Source of the DNA: Clostridiales bacterium
Lineage (GTDB): Bacteria; Bacillota; Clostridia; Oscillospirales; Ruminococcaceae
Length of the DNA stretch: 64,000 nucleotides
Direction of reading: 5' to 3'
NCBI GenBank assembly: GCA_019423685.1
Contig: JAHZAY010000002.1
Span: 1 to 64,000, forward strand
The position numbers and the translations under genes are program-made. Below, piece by piece: positions 40,262-49,411 of the stretch (its first letter is position 1; each line of letters begins with the position of its first letter). Below the pieces are notes generated by a model. The model saw only the letters and a list, made by a program, of their open reading frames with translations. It did not search any database and was not told where the DNA came from.

Positions 40262-42040
40262 TTATGCCCAAAGGGTTAAATGTTCCGCAATGGGGCCAAG
40301 CGCAAGTACTGGGAAAAAGGTCAGTGCCGCAAAGATGTAAACAACAAACACTAGAATTACCGCAAAGCTGAAAGTGTCAGTGTGTAGGGTGCCGGCAGAT
40401 TCGTTGACAAATCGTTTTTTCATCAGAGACCCTGCAATCGCCAACTGAATGACAATGGAAAGATAACGGCCGAAGAACATGGCAAGACCTGTGGTGATAT
40501 TCCAGAACATGGTGTTGTCAGCCAAACCCTCAAAACCGGAACCATTGTTTGCGGCGGAAGAAGCATACTCATAAAGCACTTGAGAAAGTCCATGGAAACC
40601 CGGATTGGTGATTCCTTCTAATCCGGCTTGTGTTCCAACAGCCAAAGCAGAGAAGGCTAAAATCAACAGCGGGTGAATGATGATACACAGAGCTGTTAAT
40701 TTCATTTCTCGGCCTTCAATCTTTTTGCCCAGATATTCTGGTGTTCGACCAATCATCAAACCGCAGATAAACACCGCCAAGATGGCATACATAATCATGT
40801 TCATCAGCCCGACGCCCTTACCGCCAAACACAACGTTGAGCATCATGTGAAGCATCGGGATCATGCCGCCCAAGGGGGTTAAGGTATCGTGCATGTTATT
40901 AACAGTACCGGTTGTAAAGGAGGTTGTAGTCGTTGTAAACATGGCAGATTGTGCAATGCCAAATCGCACTTCCTTACCTTCCATACTCCCCATAGATTGG
41001 CTTAAACCGACATCCGCAAGTGCAGGATTTCCCTGGCTCTCTGCCCAGAAGCAAACGGAAAGACCAATCAGGAAAATAATCCCCATAGCAGCGAAAATGC
41101 TGCGACCTTCACGTCCATACATCCAAACTGTAAGACTTTTGCGTACTTTCCCTTGAGACTCAAATGCCTGCTCCGCATCCAGACCAGACTTTGCTTGCGC
41201 CATTTCCTGTTTACGGTCATGCACCATTTTGCCAAAGGTGATCACGCACGCACCTGGCAGTAGCATCATGGAATAAAGCTCGATCAGATTCGTAATGATG
41301 GTTGGATTCTCAATGGGAGTACTGGAGTTTGCACCCAAAAATCCACCGCCGTTTGTTCCTACGTGTTTGATAATTTCCAACGCTGCAACAGGTCCCATGG
41401 CAATAATCTGTTTTGCGCCTTCAATGGTATCTACCACAACATTCCCGGAGAAATTCTGCGGAACCCCCTGCCAAACCAACAGCAGTCCGCCTACAATAGA
41501 AAAGGGAAGCAGAACTCTTGTTGTGATGCGAACTAGATCTGCGAAAAAGTTTCCTACATTGTCTCTGGTTTTACCAGCCAGTCCACGGATGAATGCAACG
41601 CAGGCAGCATATCCGCTTGCAGCAGAGACAAACATCATAAAGATGATTACCACCATCTGAGATAAGTAAGACAGTCCAGACTCACCGGAATAATGCTGAA
41701 GGTTGGTGTTGGTCATGAAGCTGATGATCGTATTAAAAGAAAGGGTTTCTTCCATATTTCCAACCCCATTCGGATTGAAAATCGGAAGACTTTGCATTCT
41801 CAAAATGATATATCCTAGAAGAATCATTACGCCGTTGGTTGAAATCAGCGCCAAAGCGTATTTTTTCCAGTTCATTCCGTTTTGAGGTTTAATACCGCTG
41901 ATCTTATAGATGACGCCATCCACGCGATCAAAAACCGGATCGGCAAAAGTATGTTTTCCGGCTGCAATATGATAAACATAAATGCCTACCGGAACTACCA
42001 TTATCAGATAAAGGATAATGGTCAATATAATTTGTAGCAT
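40262..42040 (-). CDS. kdpA: potassium-transporting ATPase subunit A
   Basis: This 592-residue membrane protein has about ten spans and four degenerate K+ channel-like filter loops (for example NTNLQHYSGE, GTNGGGFLGANSS, TTTTTSFTTGTVN, ANNGSGFEGL). It binds and conducts K+ for the Kdp pump. AGGAGGAAA lies before the ATG. The KdpF peptide gene ends 22 bases upstream. Confidence 0.97.
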   Translation of the reverse strand: MLQIILTIILYLIMVVPVGIYVYHIAAGKHTFADPVFDRVDGVIYKISGIKPQNGMNWKKYALALISTNGVMILLGYIILRMQSLPIFNPNGVGNMEETLSFNTIISFMTNTNLQHYSGESGLSYLSQMVVIIFMMFVSAASGYAACVAFIRGLAGKTRDNVGNFFADLVRITTRVLLPFSIVGGLLLVWQGVPQNFSGNVVVDTIEGAKQIIAMGPVAALEIIKHVGTNGGGFLGANSSTPIENPTIITNLIELYSMMLLPGACVITFGKMVHDRKQEMAQAKSGLDAEQAFESQGKVRKSLTVWMYGREGRSIFAAMGIIFLIGLSVCFWAESQGNPALADVGLSQSMGSMEGKEVRFGIAQSAMFTTTTTSFTTGTVNNMHDTLTPLGGMIPMLHMMLNVVFGGKGVGLMNMIMYAILAVFICGLMIGRTPEYLGKKIEGREMKLTALCIIIHPLLILAFSALAVGTQAGLEGITNPGFHGLSQVLYEYASSAANNGSGFEGLADNTMFWNITTGLAMFFGRYLSIVIQLAIAGSLMKKRFVNESAGTLHTDTFSFAVILVFVVYIFAALTFFPVLALGPIAEHLTLWA

Positions 42041-42061
42041 GATAATTTCCTCCTGCTGGTT

Positions 42062-42139
42062 TTAAAATTTTTCCGGGTGTACCAACGCATAAACCAGATA
42101 AGCACCCAGCAGTAAAACAACCATTCCAAGAACAATCAT
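42062..42139 (-). CDS. kdpF: KdpF small subunit
   Basis: This 25-residue frame reads MIVLGMVVLLLGAYLVYALV and ends HPEKF. It is a single membrane span with the YALxxPExF ending typical of KdpF, which stabilises the KdpABC complex. GGAGG lies at proper spacing upstream. It is too short for usual gene callers. Confidence 0.9.
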   Translation of the reverse strand: MIVLGMVVLLLGAYLVYALVHPEKF

Positions 42140-42151
42140 GTTCTTTCCTCC

Positions 42152-42250
42152 TTATTCATTTCGGTCTACTTGCTTTTGGCACCAGCTGATTAACAACAAA
42201 ATAAGCCAAACGCAGCCTGCCAAAATGGCTATCATGATAAAATCCATCAT
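42152..42250 (-). CDS. small membrane protein upstream of kdpF
   Basis: This 32-residue frame opens MMDFIMIAILAGCVWLILLL and ends in a polar WCQKQVDRNE. It has GAGGAGG before its ATG and ends 12 bases before kdpF, whose ribosome site follows its stop. Small one-span peptides with a WC/RWCxR-like end are frequently found before kdpF. It may be an additional pump subunit or regulator. It is the first gene of the structural kdp transcript. Confidence 0.75.
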   Translation of the reverse strand: MMDFIMIAILAGCVWLILLLISWCQKQVDRNE

Positions 42251-42478
42251 AACGATTTCCTCCTCTTTGGTTTTACACGAAATATTGTAGCAGCGTTGCT
42301 GTGAAATTGGTCTTAGCGTTTTTTATATGGGATAAAGATTCCATTAAGAAAGCGCCTGATCCCCATTGGATCAGACGCTTTCAAAGATTTCTATGAAATT
42401 TTTATATAAACAAATAACGTTACCCATTTATGCCAGATGGACAACGTTATAAAAGTATCTTGATATACAGACTTTTCT
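42251..42478 (-). promoter_or_regulatory. kdp structural promoter region and kdpDE terminators
   Basis: There is no gene here. ATAACGTT (42414-42421) pairs with AACGTTAT (42443-42450) as part of a longer stem, with a T-rich run beyond it on the minus strand; this fits a kdpE terminator. A second hairpin is GAAAGCGCCTGATCC/GGATCAGACGCTTTC (42348-42382). Between 42340 and 42251 lie TATAAAA-like and TACAAT sequences that could form the promoter activated by KdpE. I cannot fix the -35 box. Confidence 0.55.
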
Positions 42479-43183
42479 TTATTGCCGTATCATTCGATAC
42501 CCTACACCAATATGTGTTTGAATATATTGAGGGGCAGAAGGATTTTTCTCAATCTTTTTCCGCAGAGTAGCCATAAACACCCGCAAAGAAGGTGTATCTG
42601 ATGCAGATGCGCTTCCCCATACTTCTTTTAAAATGTAATTATGGGTCAAAACTTTCCCGGTATTTTTAGCAAGAACACAAAGCAGTTTGTATTCAATAGG
42701 AGTCAAATGAATCTCTTTTTCATCCATATATGCGCATCCAGCAGCAAGATCAATGGTCAATTCTCCATTGCGGTATACACTGGTTTGTACTTGGGAAGAA
42801 GCTTCATCTGTCCTGCTTCTGCGTAAAGCCACGCGAAGTCGGGCCAAAAGTTCATCAATACTAAATGGTTTTGTTAAATAATCATCTGCCCCAGCATCTA
42901 ATGCTTCTACCTTGTCCTGATCCTCGCTTCTAGCGCTTACGACGATAATAGGGACATTGCTCCATCCACGAACTTTTTGGATAATTTCAACTCCATCCAT
43001 ATCCGGTAAACCTAAATCCAAAATAATGACATCAGCGTTATAGGAAACCGCATCCAAAAGAGCGCCTGTTCCATTTTTCGCAGTATGATACTGATAATCC
43101 TGTGTATCCAACGTTGTTCGTATCAGGTTTGTGATAGCCGGATCATCCTCTATCACAAGAATTTTTGGTTTATACATGATCAA
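42479..43183 (-). CDS. kdpE: KdpE response regulator
   Basis: This 234-residue OmpR/PhoB-type regulator has the receiver acidic pair EDD near residue 13, the phosphoacceptor Asp in VIILDLGLPDMDG (about 57) and Lys in LTKPFSIDEL (about 106). A winged-helix DNA-binding domain follows (LTPIEYKLLCVLAKN, YILKEVWG, VFMATLRKKIE). It activates the kdp structural genes when K+ is low. It overlaps kdpD by 14 bases. Confidence 0.95.
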   Translation of the reverse strand: MIMYKPKILVIEDDPAITNLIRTTLDTQDYQYHTAKNGTGALLDAVSYNADVIILDLGLPDMDGVEIIQKVRGWSNVPIIVVSARSEDQDKVEALDAGADDYLTKPFSIDELLARLRVALRRSRTDEASSQVQTSVYRNGELTIDLAAGCAYMDEKEIHLTPIEYKLLCVLAKNTGKVLTHNYILKEVWGSASASDTPSLRVFMATLRKKIEKNPSAPQYIQTHIGVGYRMIRQ

Positions 43184-45845
43184 AATTCACTTCCTCTAAA
43201 GGTAATGTAAAGGAGAACACCGCACCATGCGGTTTATTATCGCTGACTGAAATTTCTCCTCCGTGAGCGTCTACAATAGATTTACATAAGCTCAAGCCCA
43301 AGCCTAACCCTCTGCGGCTGTCTGCTTTGCCGATATCTGCCGTGTAAAACATATCAAATAAATGCAGCTTGGCTTCATCTGAAATACCCGGTCCGTCATC
43401 TGCAATACGGATACGAACCATTTTCTTCTCTTTTTTCGCTGATAAACAGATATGAGAACCTTCCGGCGTATATTTAATGGCGTTATTTACAATGTTGATA
43501 ATCACTTGAACAATTAACCGAACATCCATTTTCGCCATTAAAAGATCATCCGCAAGCTCTACCGATATCTCATGTTCAGCTGCTTTCCGGTCCACATGAG
43601 ATATCGCCTCCCGAAACACATCGTCGATTAGTTCCGCATTCATCTGAAGATGCATTGTTCCGTTTTCAATCCGGGTAATCGACAAAAGATTTTCCGTGAG
43701 ATTTACAAGCCACATCGAGTCATCATAAATAGAACTATAGATCTCCTGCTTTTTGCTTTCATCCAGAAAAATGCTTTTTTCCATTAAAACACCGGCATTA
43801 CCGCTGATACTGGTAAGCGGCGTACGAAGGTCATGAGAAATCGCACGCAATAAATTGGAACGAAGACGTTCTCTCTGTGTTTCCATTTCAATCGCTTGTT
43901 TTTCAGCCCGAAGTCTGCGGCGTTCTAATATCAATCCGCATTCGTTTAAAAGTGCAATCAGCAAATTTTTCTCAAACACATCCAACGGCGGATAGTATTT
44001 GGACGGAATTCCTATCACGCCCATCACTTCCTGATTCCCTCGGACGGATAAATATAGATTCTGTGCGTGAGATAATGTATTAGTAGTTGCTCCGGCGTGT
44101 TTGTTATTTTTTACAACCCAGTCTGCAACGCCTACTTCTTCCGCAGTCATTGCTCCAATCAATTTATTGGTTTCTGACTGTGGACAAACCTGAAAATCAA
44201 GTTCTTTTTCTTTTACTACCAAAGAGTACAAAATCGGCCGATCCAGAAGAGCCCGTACCTGTTCTGCTGCAAGAGCAATAATTTCCTGTTCATCCCGCCC
44301 TTGCTGCATCTTTTGGCTGCTATTCATTAGGAGTTCCATATAGTAAGCTTTTTGAGCAGATTGGCGAGCCTGTTTTTTTACACGGATAGCTAATGTACTA
44401 GAAATAATACTGGCTACCAACATAATCAAGAAGGTAACCGGATAGTCAGGATCGGTGGCTTCTAATGAAAATCTTGGAACTGTAAAAAAGAAATTAAAGG
44501 AAATGACGCTGAGCAGTGATGCAAGCGCACCGTATAAATGACCATGCGTCCAAATTGCGGTAAGTAAAACTCCCAAAATATACACAGTAATGATATTCGC
44601 TTCCCGAAGACCAGCGGTGTAAAATCCAAAACTGATGATTGTTGCACAAAGTGTAATCAGTACAACTTTCAGCAGATCAATCCACCTAAATTTCGGTTCC
44701 TCTTTTCGAAGTAAATTAAATTTCTTCTTATAGAGCGGCTGAGCATCCGGAATGATATAAATATCAATATCTCCAGCTAATTTTGTCAGTTTGTCGGCTA
44801 ATGTCTTACTCCGTAAAAATATTGTGGATTTGTGATTTGTTCTTCCCAGAACAATTTTCGTAATACCGCTAACCTTAGCATATTCTGCAATTTGTACAGC
44901 CGGATCATCACCATAAACAGTAGAAATTTGAGCGCCTAATTGCTCTGCAAGCCGAAGATTATCCCGTAATCTTTTTAAGCTGTCACCTTTCAATTCTTTT
45001 GTTTCAGGAGTTTCAACAAACAAAGCTGTAAATCCACTGTGGAAAGCCTCTGCCATACGAGCAGCTGTTCGGATTACTTTGGCGTTGGAAGGAGAGCTTG
45101 AAAGACAAATTAAAATATGCTCTCCTGCTTTGGCAACCGTTTCATTTCCGCTTTTTTGAGCGTTCCGACTTAATCGATCAGCAGTACGACGCAAAGCAAT
45201 TTCACGAAGCGCCGCCAAATTATCTCTTGTAAAGAAATGATTGAGCGCACGGGAAGCCTGACTTTTACGATATACTTTTCCCGACTGTAACCGGGCAATT
45301 AAATCGTCCGGTTCAATATCAACCAGTTCCACTTGATCTGCAGAGTCAAACACAGAGTCGGGAATTCGTTCACTGACGGCAACTTGTGTAATAGATGCCA
45401 CCAAGTCATTTAAAGATTCCAAATGCTGAACATTAACGGTTGTATAAACATCGATGCCTGCTCGCAGGAGTTCTTCCACGTCTTGATACCGTTTAGCATG
45501 ACGGCATCCTGCCGCATTGCTGTGTGCTAATTCATCTACAAGCACTATTTGAGGATGACGTTTAAGAGCAGCATCTAAATCGAATTCTTTGAGTTTAATT
45601 CCTTTATAATCAACTTCTTTGTTGGGAAGTTGTTCTAATCCTTCGAGCAATGCAAGCGTATCGGGTCTGGTGTGACGCTCAATATACCCAACTACGACAT
45701 CAATCCCTTGTTTTTGTGCCTGATGTGCGGCTTTAAGCATAGCGTAGGTTTTACCGACACCTGCCGCATAACCAAAGAAAATCTTCAGATTCCCTTGTCT
45801 TTGATTGTCTATATGCTCTTTATAAGTACCTTCCATATTTTCCAA
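43170..45845 (-). CDS. kdpD: KdpD sensor histidine kinase
   Basis: This 891-residue sensor has all Kdp domains. The N-terminal KdpD domain shows Walker-like GYAAGVGKTYAML (about 27-39) and LVDELAHSN. A USP domain follows (about 245-370), which in Firmicutes can bind c-di-AMP. Four membrane spans (about 400-500), a GAF domain, HisKA (RAISHDLRTPLTS) and HATPase (DDGPGISDEAKL, GLGLGLSL) complete the protein. The TTG at 45845 follows GGTGAT; ATG 45836 is an alternative. It is transcribed separately from the structural genes. Confidence 0.96.
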   Translation of the reverse strand: MENMEGTYKEHIDNQRQGNLKIFFGYAAGVGKTYAMLKAAHQAQKQGIDVVVGYIERHTRPDTLALLEGLEQLPNKEVDYKGIKLKEFDLDAALKRHPQIVLVDELAHSNAAGCRHAKRYQDVEELLRAGIDVYTTVNVQHLESLNDLVASITQVAVSERIPDSVFDSADQVELVDIEPDDLIARLQSGKVYRKSQASRALNHFFTRDNLAALREIALRRTADRLSRNAQKSGNETVAKAGEHILICLSSSPSNAKVIRTAARMAEAFHSGFTALFVETPETKELKGDSLKRLRDNLRLAEQLGAQISTVYGDDPAVQIAEYAKVSGITKIVLGRTNHKSTIFLRSKTLADKLTKLAGDIDIYIIPDAQPLYKKKFNLLRKEEPKFRWIDLLKVVLITLCATIISFGFYTAGLREANIITVYILGVLLTAIWTHGHLYGALASLLSVISFNFFFTVPRFSLEATDPDYPVTFLIMLVASIISSTLAIRVKKQARQSAQKAYYMELLMNSSQKMQQGRDEQEIIALAAEQVRALLDRPILYSLVVKEKELDFQVCPQSETNKLIGAMTAEEVGVADWVVKNNKHAGATTNTLSHAQNLYLSVRGNQEVMGVIGIPSKYYPPLDVFEKNLLIALLNECGLILERRRLRAEKQAIEMETQRERLRSNLLRAISHDLRTPLTSISGNAGVLMEKSIFLDESKKQEIYSSIYDDSMWLVNLTENLLSITRIENGTMHLQMNAELIDDVFREAISHVDRKAAEHEISVELADDLLMAKMDVRLIVQVIINIVNNAIKYTPEGSHICLSAKKEKKMVRIRIADDGPGISDEAKLHLFDMFYTADIGKADSRRGLGLGLSLCKSIVDAHGGEISVSDNKPHGAVFSFTLPLEEVNFDHV

Positions 45846-45877
45846 TGATGCATCACCCCATTTTTCTATTCTTTTTG

Positions 45878-45889
45878 ATTATACCACAT
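45878..45889 (-). promoter_or_regulatory. kdpDE extended -10 promoter
   Basis: On the minus strand TGGTATAAT (TATAAT at 45878-45883) is an extended -10 element about 35 bases upstream of kdpD. No good -35 is seen. Confidence 0.55.
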
Positions 45890-46052
45890 TTGGGCTTTTT
45901 GTGATGTAAAGAAGACATCTGAGGCATTAAGATTGTATTAAGAAAGAAAATCTTAATTTCTCATTAATGGCACTCGGTATCCTCTAACACTATCTTTTTA
46001 CACTTTATGATATACTCCCAAGCATAAAAGAGTTGATAAAGAGGTATTTGAA

Positions 46053-46298
46053 ATGATGACCAGACAGTTATGCGGAATAAATCACTATAATATAAGCAAC
46101 TTTGCTGATAGACATATATTTGCTCTTTTAAAAAGCAAACAAGTAGAACTTGAAGATAAAATGGAAGCATATTTCAGCCACCATCCGCTTGTGCTTTGGG
46201 CAGTTGCATTTATAGGAATGCCAATCGGAATCTTATTAGCTGTTGGAGTTGTAGCAACAATATTTGGACTAATAATTTTAGGGATTATGTCCTTATAA
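46053..46298 (+). CDS. small two-span membrane protein, unknown
   Basis: This 81-residue protein is divergent from kdpD. AAGAGG precedes the ATG by 8 bases. The N-terminal 45 residues are polar. The C-terminus has a hydrophobic hairpin (LVLWAVAFIGMPIGILLAVGVV, ATIFGLIILGIMSL). It may belong to the Kdp cargo or be ICE-borne. The function is unknown. A good terminator follows. Confidence 0.6.
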   Translation: MMTRQLCGINHYNISNFADRHIFALLKSKQVELEDKMEAYFSHHPLVLWAVAFIGMPIGILLAVGVVATIFGLIILGIMSL

Positions 46299-46319
46299 AA
46301 TTTAATACAACTTTATTAT

Positions 46320-46351
46320 GCGCATTCGCCTTTTGGCGGGTGCGCTTTTTT
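46320..46351 (+). terminator. intrinsic terminator
   Basis: An 11-bp stem GCGCATTCGCC/GGCGGGTGCGC has a TTTT loop and is followed by TTTTTT. It ends the small membrane protein gene and marks the right edge of the kdp cargo. Confidence 0.9.
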
Positions 46352-46409
46352 CGTGCCTGCAGAAAAAAGCCATGGTTAAACACTCATAGTGGCAGACCGC
46401 CGCCCCCGA

Positions 46410-46439
46410 CAATCTGAATTTTCAAAAAATTTCAGATTG
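46410..46439 (+). promoter_or_regulatory. hairpin directly 5' of the sigma-like gene ribosome site
   Basis: CAATCTGAA (46410-46418) pairs with TTCAGATTG (46431-46439). The ribosome site CGGAGG follows at once (from 46441). A hairpin so placed could control translation of the sigma-like gene. Confidence 0.6.
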
Positions 46440-46455
46440 ATCGGAGGAAATAACT

Positions 46456-46881
46456 ATGGCTTACAACAAAGCCAAAGCGGAAAAAGAATGGCTCCGCTGG
46501 AAAGAAGCAGAAGAAAAGAAACTCAGAGAACTCGGCGTGGATGAGGAAACCATCCAGTGCCTGCATACATACGACTGGGCTCAGTTTAATAAGGAACGCC
46601 AGTATCTGCAGCGACAGGTGGATTGGTCTCCCTATGTGGATTGGGTTTCAGCACAGGATCTGGAACTACCCGTTGAGGATACCGAATCCTTGCTGGATAG
46701 TATCGAGGACATGGAACTTTTTTCTTTGTTACATACTGTGGACAAGCTTACCCTCGAAATTCTCTTTATGAAAATGGATGGATATAGCAGCAAAGAAATA
46801 GCGTCTGCTTTTGGAATGGATGAGTACGCTGTAAATATGCGAATTTACCGCCTACGAAAAAAAATAAAAAAATATTTATGA
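46456..46881 (+). CDS. sigma-70 region 4-like regulatory protein
   Basis: This 141-residue protein has a charged, coiled N-terminal half. The C-terminal helix-turn-helix (TLEILFMKMDGYSSKEIASAFGMDEYAVNMRIYRLRKKIKK) matches sigma factor region 4 and the short sigma-like regulators found at the distal end of Tn916/Tn1549-like elements. No region 2 is present, so it likely works as a regulator or anti-terminator-like factor. Normal ATG and CGGAGG are present. Confidence 0.75.
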   Translation: MAYNKAKAEKEWLRWKEAEEKKLRELGVDEETIQCLHTYDWAQFNKERQYLQRQVDWSPYVDWVSAQDLELPVEDTESLLDSIEDMELFSLLHTVDKLTLEILFMKMDGYSSKEIASAFGMDEYAVNMRIYRLRKKIKKYL

Positions 46882-47440
46882 CCTGCGTTATATTCTGCCT
46901 CTTTTCATGGGCTATTGGGCGAACGGGGAAAAAGAAACGTTCACCTTGTAGCTTGAAAAGAGAATACCAGCCATGCGGGTACATTCCCGTCTGAGTGAGC
47001 GACGCAGGAAAAAGCGCCATGACGAGCCGCACACAAGCCGCCTCCCATTTATGTGTGGGACGGTGGCTTGTGTTGTTGGCTTTGAGCGATGCATTTTGAC
47101 CGGAAAGAGGGAGTAGTTACCCTTTTCGCCACGACCTTGGGCGGGGTATTATGATACGCATTATCGTTTGCCCACACGTCAGATGGGTTGGCCGACCTTG
47201 GGTTGTAATCAGCAAGACCTTTGGGGAGCCAGTGAACGGTTTGTAAACTGCAAGCCTGCCCGCATGGTTCCCAAGGTTGCCGGGGGGCGAGCAGCGAATA
47301 CGGCACATTAAAATCAAACCTTTTATTTTTTATTCAGATTGCCGTTGACGGCGAATCCGTGTGGCGCAGTTTAAAAGCTGCGCCACATTAGTTTGCCGCC
47401 AACACATATGAGCAAACTGCTCAAAGGAGAATGTGCCGAA
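46882..47440 (+). other. 559-base non-coding, structured region
   Basis: No convincing gene is present. Hairpins are GTGGCGCAG/CTGCGCCAC (47361-47386), AGTTTGC/GCAAACT (47390-47418) and a small GCCGT/ACGGC stem (47341-47352). They are stacked directly before the helicase ribosome site. The rest is G-rich and of mixed composition. A long untranslated leader or a small RNA is possible. Hairpins without T-tracts argue against simple terminators. Confidence 0.5.
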
Positions 47441-49396
47441 ATGAATAAGCCTACTTTGAAAGAGCAGGCACACGGAGAGATTGAAAAGATTTTCAGAATT
47501 CTTTTGCCTCAAAATGGTTTGGCGGTTCGGGAAGAACAAATTGCCCTCTGTCACGCCATGCTGGATACCCTGCTCAAAAACAATATCGCTCTGTGCGATG
47601 CAGGTGTTGGGATTGGCAAAACCTATGCTTACCTGACCGCCTGCATTTTACTGAAAAAGTTTGCCCCGCATGGACCTGCAGGTTCTCAGCCGGTAGTGAT
47701 TTCTACCTCCAGCGTTGCCTTACAGGACGCTGTCATCGGAGAATACATCCCCTTTTTATCCCGGATTTTTCTGGAGAATCGTGTTATTTCCAAACCCATC
47801 CGAGCCATCGTGCGAAAAGGAAAAGAGCGTTTTGTCTGCGACGCTCGGCTTTCTCAAAGGTTGGAAGCGGTCAAAGATAAGAATAAGAATGCGGAACAGC
47901 TCAAAGCATTGCTTTCCCTTCGCACTTATTATGATTTGGACTCCGTAACCGGTCTTAGTGGATTTGACCGGCGGCAAGTATGCGTCCCAAAAGTTTGTGA
48001 GAAAACTTGTCCTTTGCGAAGCGCCTGTCGGTATCATCAATACCTGAAGGAAGCCAGAAGTGCGGAGATTTTCGTCCAGATCTGCAATCACAATTACTTA
48101 TTGGCAGATGCCGCACACCGTTTGCAGGAACTTCGCCCTCTTTTGAATGACTATCGGGCTTTGGTAATTGATGAAGCCCACAAACTGCCGGACGCAGCTC
48201 GGCAGATGTATGGAAAAAGCCTTTCAGCAGAAGATTTCAGTGAGCTCTGCACTCTGCTGGCAAAAGAAAAATATGTCCTCGCAGCCCAGCGGCTGAAAGA
48301 AAAGTTTACTGCCCTTATGGGAGCCATGTGCCGGGGCGAACTGCTGGAAGAAGCACAGCGTACCGCCTTTGTTTTAACGCCGGATCGGGAAGCCACCCTT
48401 CGGGATTGTCTCTCCCTTCTTCGCCAGATCCAAAAACAGCTTGCGCCTCGCCTCCCACGGTGTATACTTTACCGGCTGGGAACAACAGAGCAAACCCTCA
48501 ACCTGTTTTTTACCGGGGATCGAAAATATATTCTTTATATCCAGTATGACAGGGAAGGAAGTCCCAGCCTGTGCGCCGCCAGCCGAGAAATGCCGGAACA
48601 GCTGCGCCACGCACTGTGGTCGAAGGAAACGCCAGCGATTCTCACATCGGGAACACTTATGGCCGGGGGCAGTTTTGACAGAACCCGCCAGCTCATGGGG
48701 CTGTCCGCAAACAAGCGGCTGGATGACTTTATTGCGGTTTCTCCCTTTGATTATAAAGAAAACTGCCTTCTCTACATTCCCAATGATATGCCAAAGGCGC
48801 AAATGGGCAGTGAAAAGGAAGCCAAGTGTCTGGCAGAACGGATCTGCCGCTTAGTAAAAGCCACTCATGGCCACACTCTGGTGCTGTTTACTTCCTACTC
48901 CCTGATGGGCGCTGTTTATAACCAAGTAAAAGAACAGCTGTCCTTTCCGCTAATGGTGGTATGGCGGCATTCGCAGGATGTCATCAACCAGTTCAAGCAG
49001 GCGCAGAATGCGGTGCTGTTCGCAGCGGGTTCCTGTTGGGAAGGTGTGGACTTTCCCGGCGATATGGTATCGTCACTCATTATTGTACGTCTGCCTTTTC
49101 CTGTTCCCGATCCTATCAGCGAAGCAGAACGGGAACAATATCCCACTCTGCAGGACTATATCCGAGAAGTCATTATCCCGGATATGCAGGTAAAACTCCG
49201 GCAAGGGTTCGGACGGGCTATCCGTACTGAAACGGATACCTGTGTGGTGAGCATTCTGGACCATCGTGCAGCACCCGGAGAACGATATCACCGAGCTGTG
49301 CTGGAAACCCTTCCTCCGCTTCATATCGCCAGAAAAATCGAAGATGTAGAAGATTTCATCCGGACAAAGAAAAGCCCGGATTATTTTATGCCGTAA
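47441..49396 (+). CDS. DinG/XPD-type ATP-dependent helicase
   Basis: This 651-residue superfamily 2 helicase has Walker A in GVGIGKTYAYLTA (about 55), four clustered cysteines for an iron-sulphur site (QVCVPKVCEKTCPLRSAC), DEAH in ALVIDEAHKLPD (about 245) and a C-terminal motif VI region (KLRQGFGRAIRTETD). It probably unwinds ICE DNA during transfer or establishment. The ATG at 47441 is chosen for AAAGGAG upstream. It leads the distal operon with the recombinases. Confidence 0.9.
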   Translation: MNKPTLKEQAHGEIEKIFRILLPQNGLAVREEQIALCHAMLDTLLKNNIALCDAGVGIGKTYAYLTACILLKKFAPHGPAGSQPVVISTSSVALQDAVIGEYIPFLSRIFLENRVISKPIRAIVRKGKERFVCDARLSQRLEAVKDKNKNAEQLKALLSLRTYYDLDSVTGLSGFDRRQVCVPKVCEKTCPLRSACRYHQYLKEARSAEIFVQICNHNYLLADAAHRLQELRPLLNDYRALVIDEAHKLPDAARQMYGKSLSAEDFSELCTLLAKEKYVLAAQRLKEKFTALMGAMCRGELLEEAQRTAFVLTPDREATLRDCLSLLRQIQKQLAPRLPRCILYRLGTTEQTLNLFFTGDRKYILYIQYDREGSPSLCAASREMPEQLRHALWSKETPAILTSGTLMAGGSFDRTRQLMGLSANKRLDDFIAVSPFDYKENCLLYIPNDMPKAQMGSEKEAKCLAERICRLVKATHGHTLVLFTSYSLMGAVYNQVKEQLSFPLMVVWRHSQDVINQFKQAQNAVLFAAGSCWEGVDFPGDMVSSLIIVRLPFPVPDPISEAEREQYPTLQDYIREVIIPDMQVKLRQGFGRAIRTETDTCVVSILDHRAAPGERYHRAVLETLPPLHIARKIEDVEDFIRTKKSPDYFMP

Positions 49397-49411
49397 AGGA
49401 GATTGACATAG

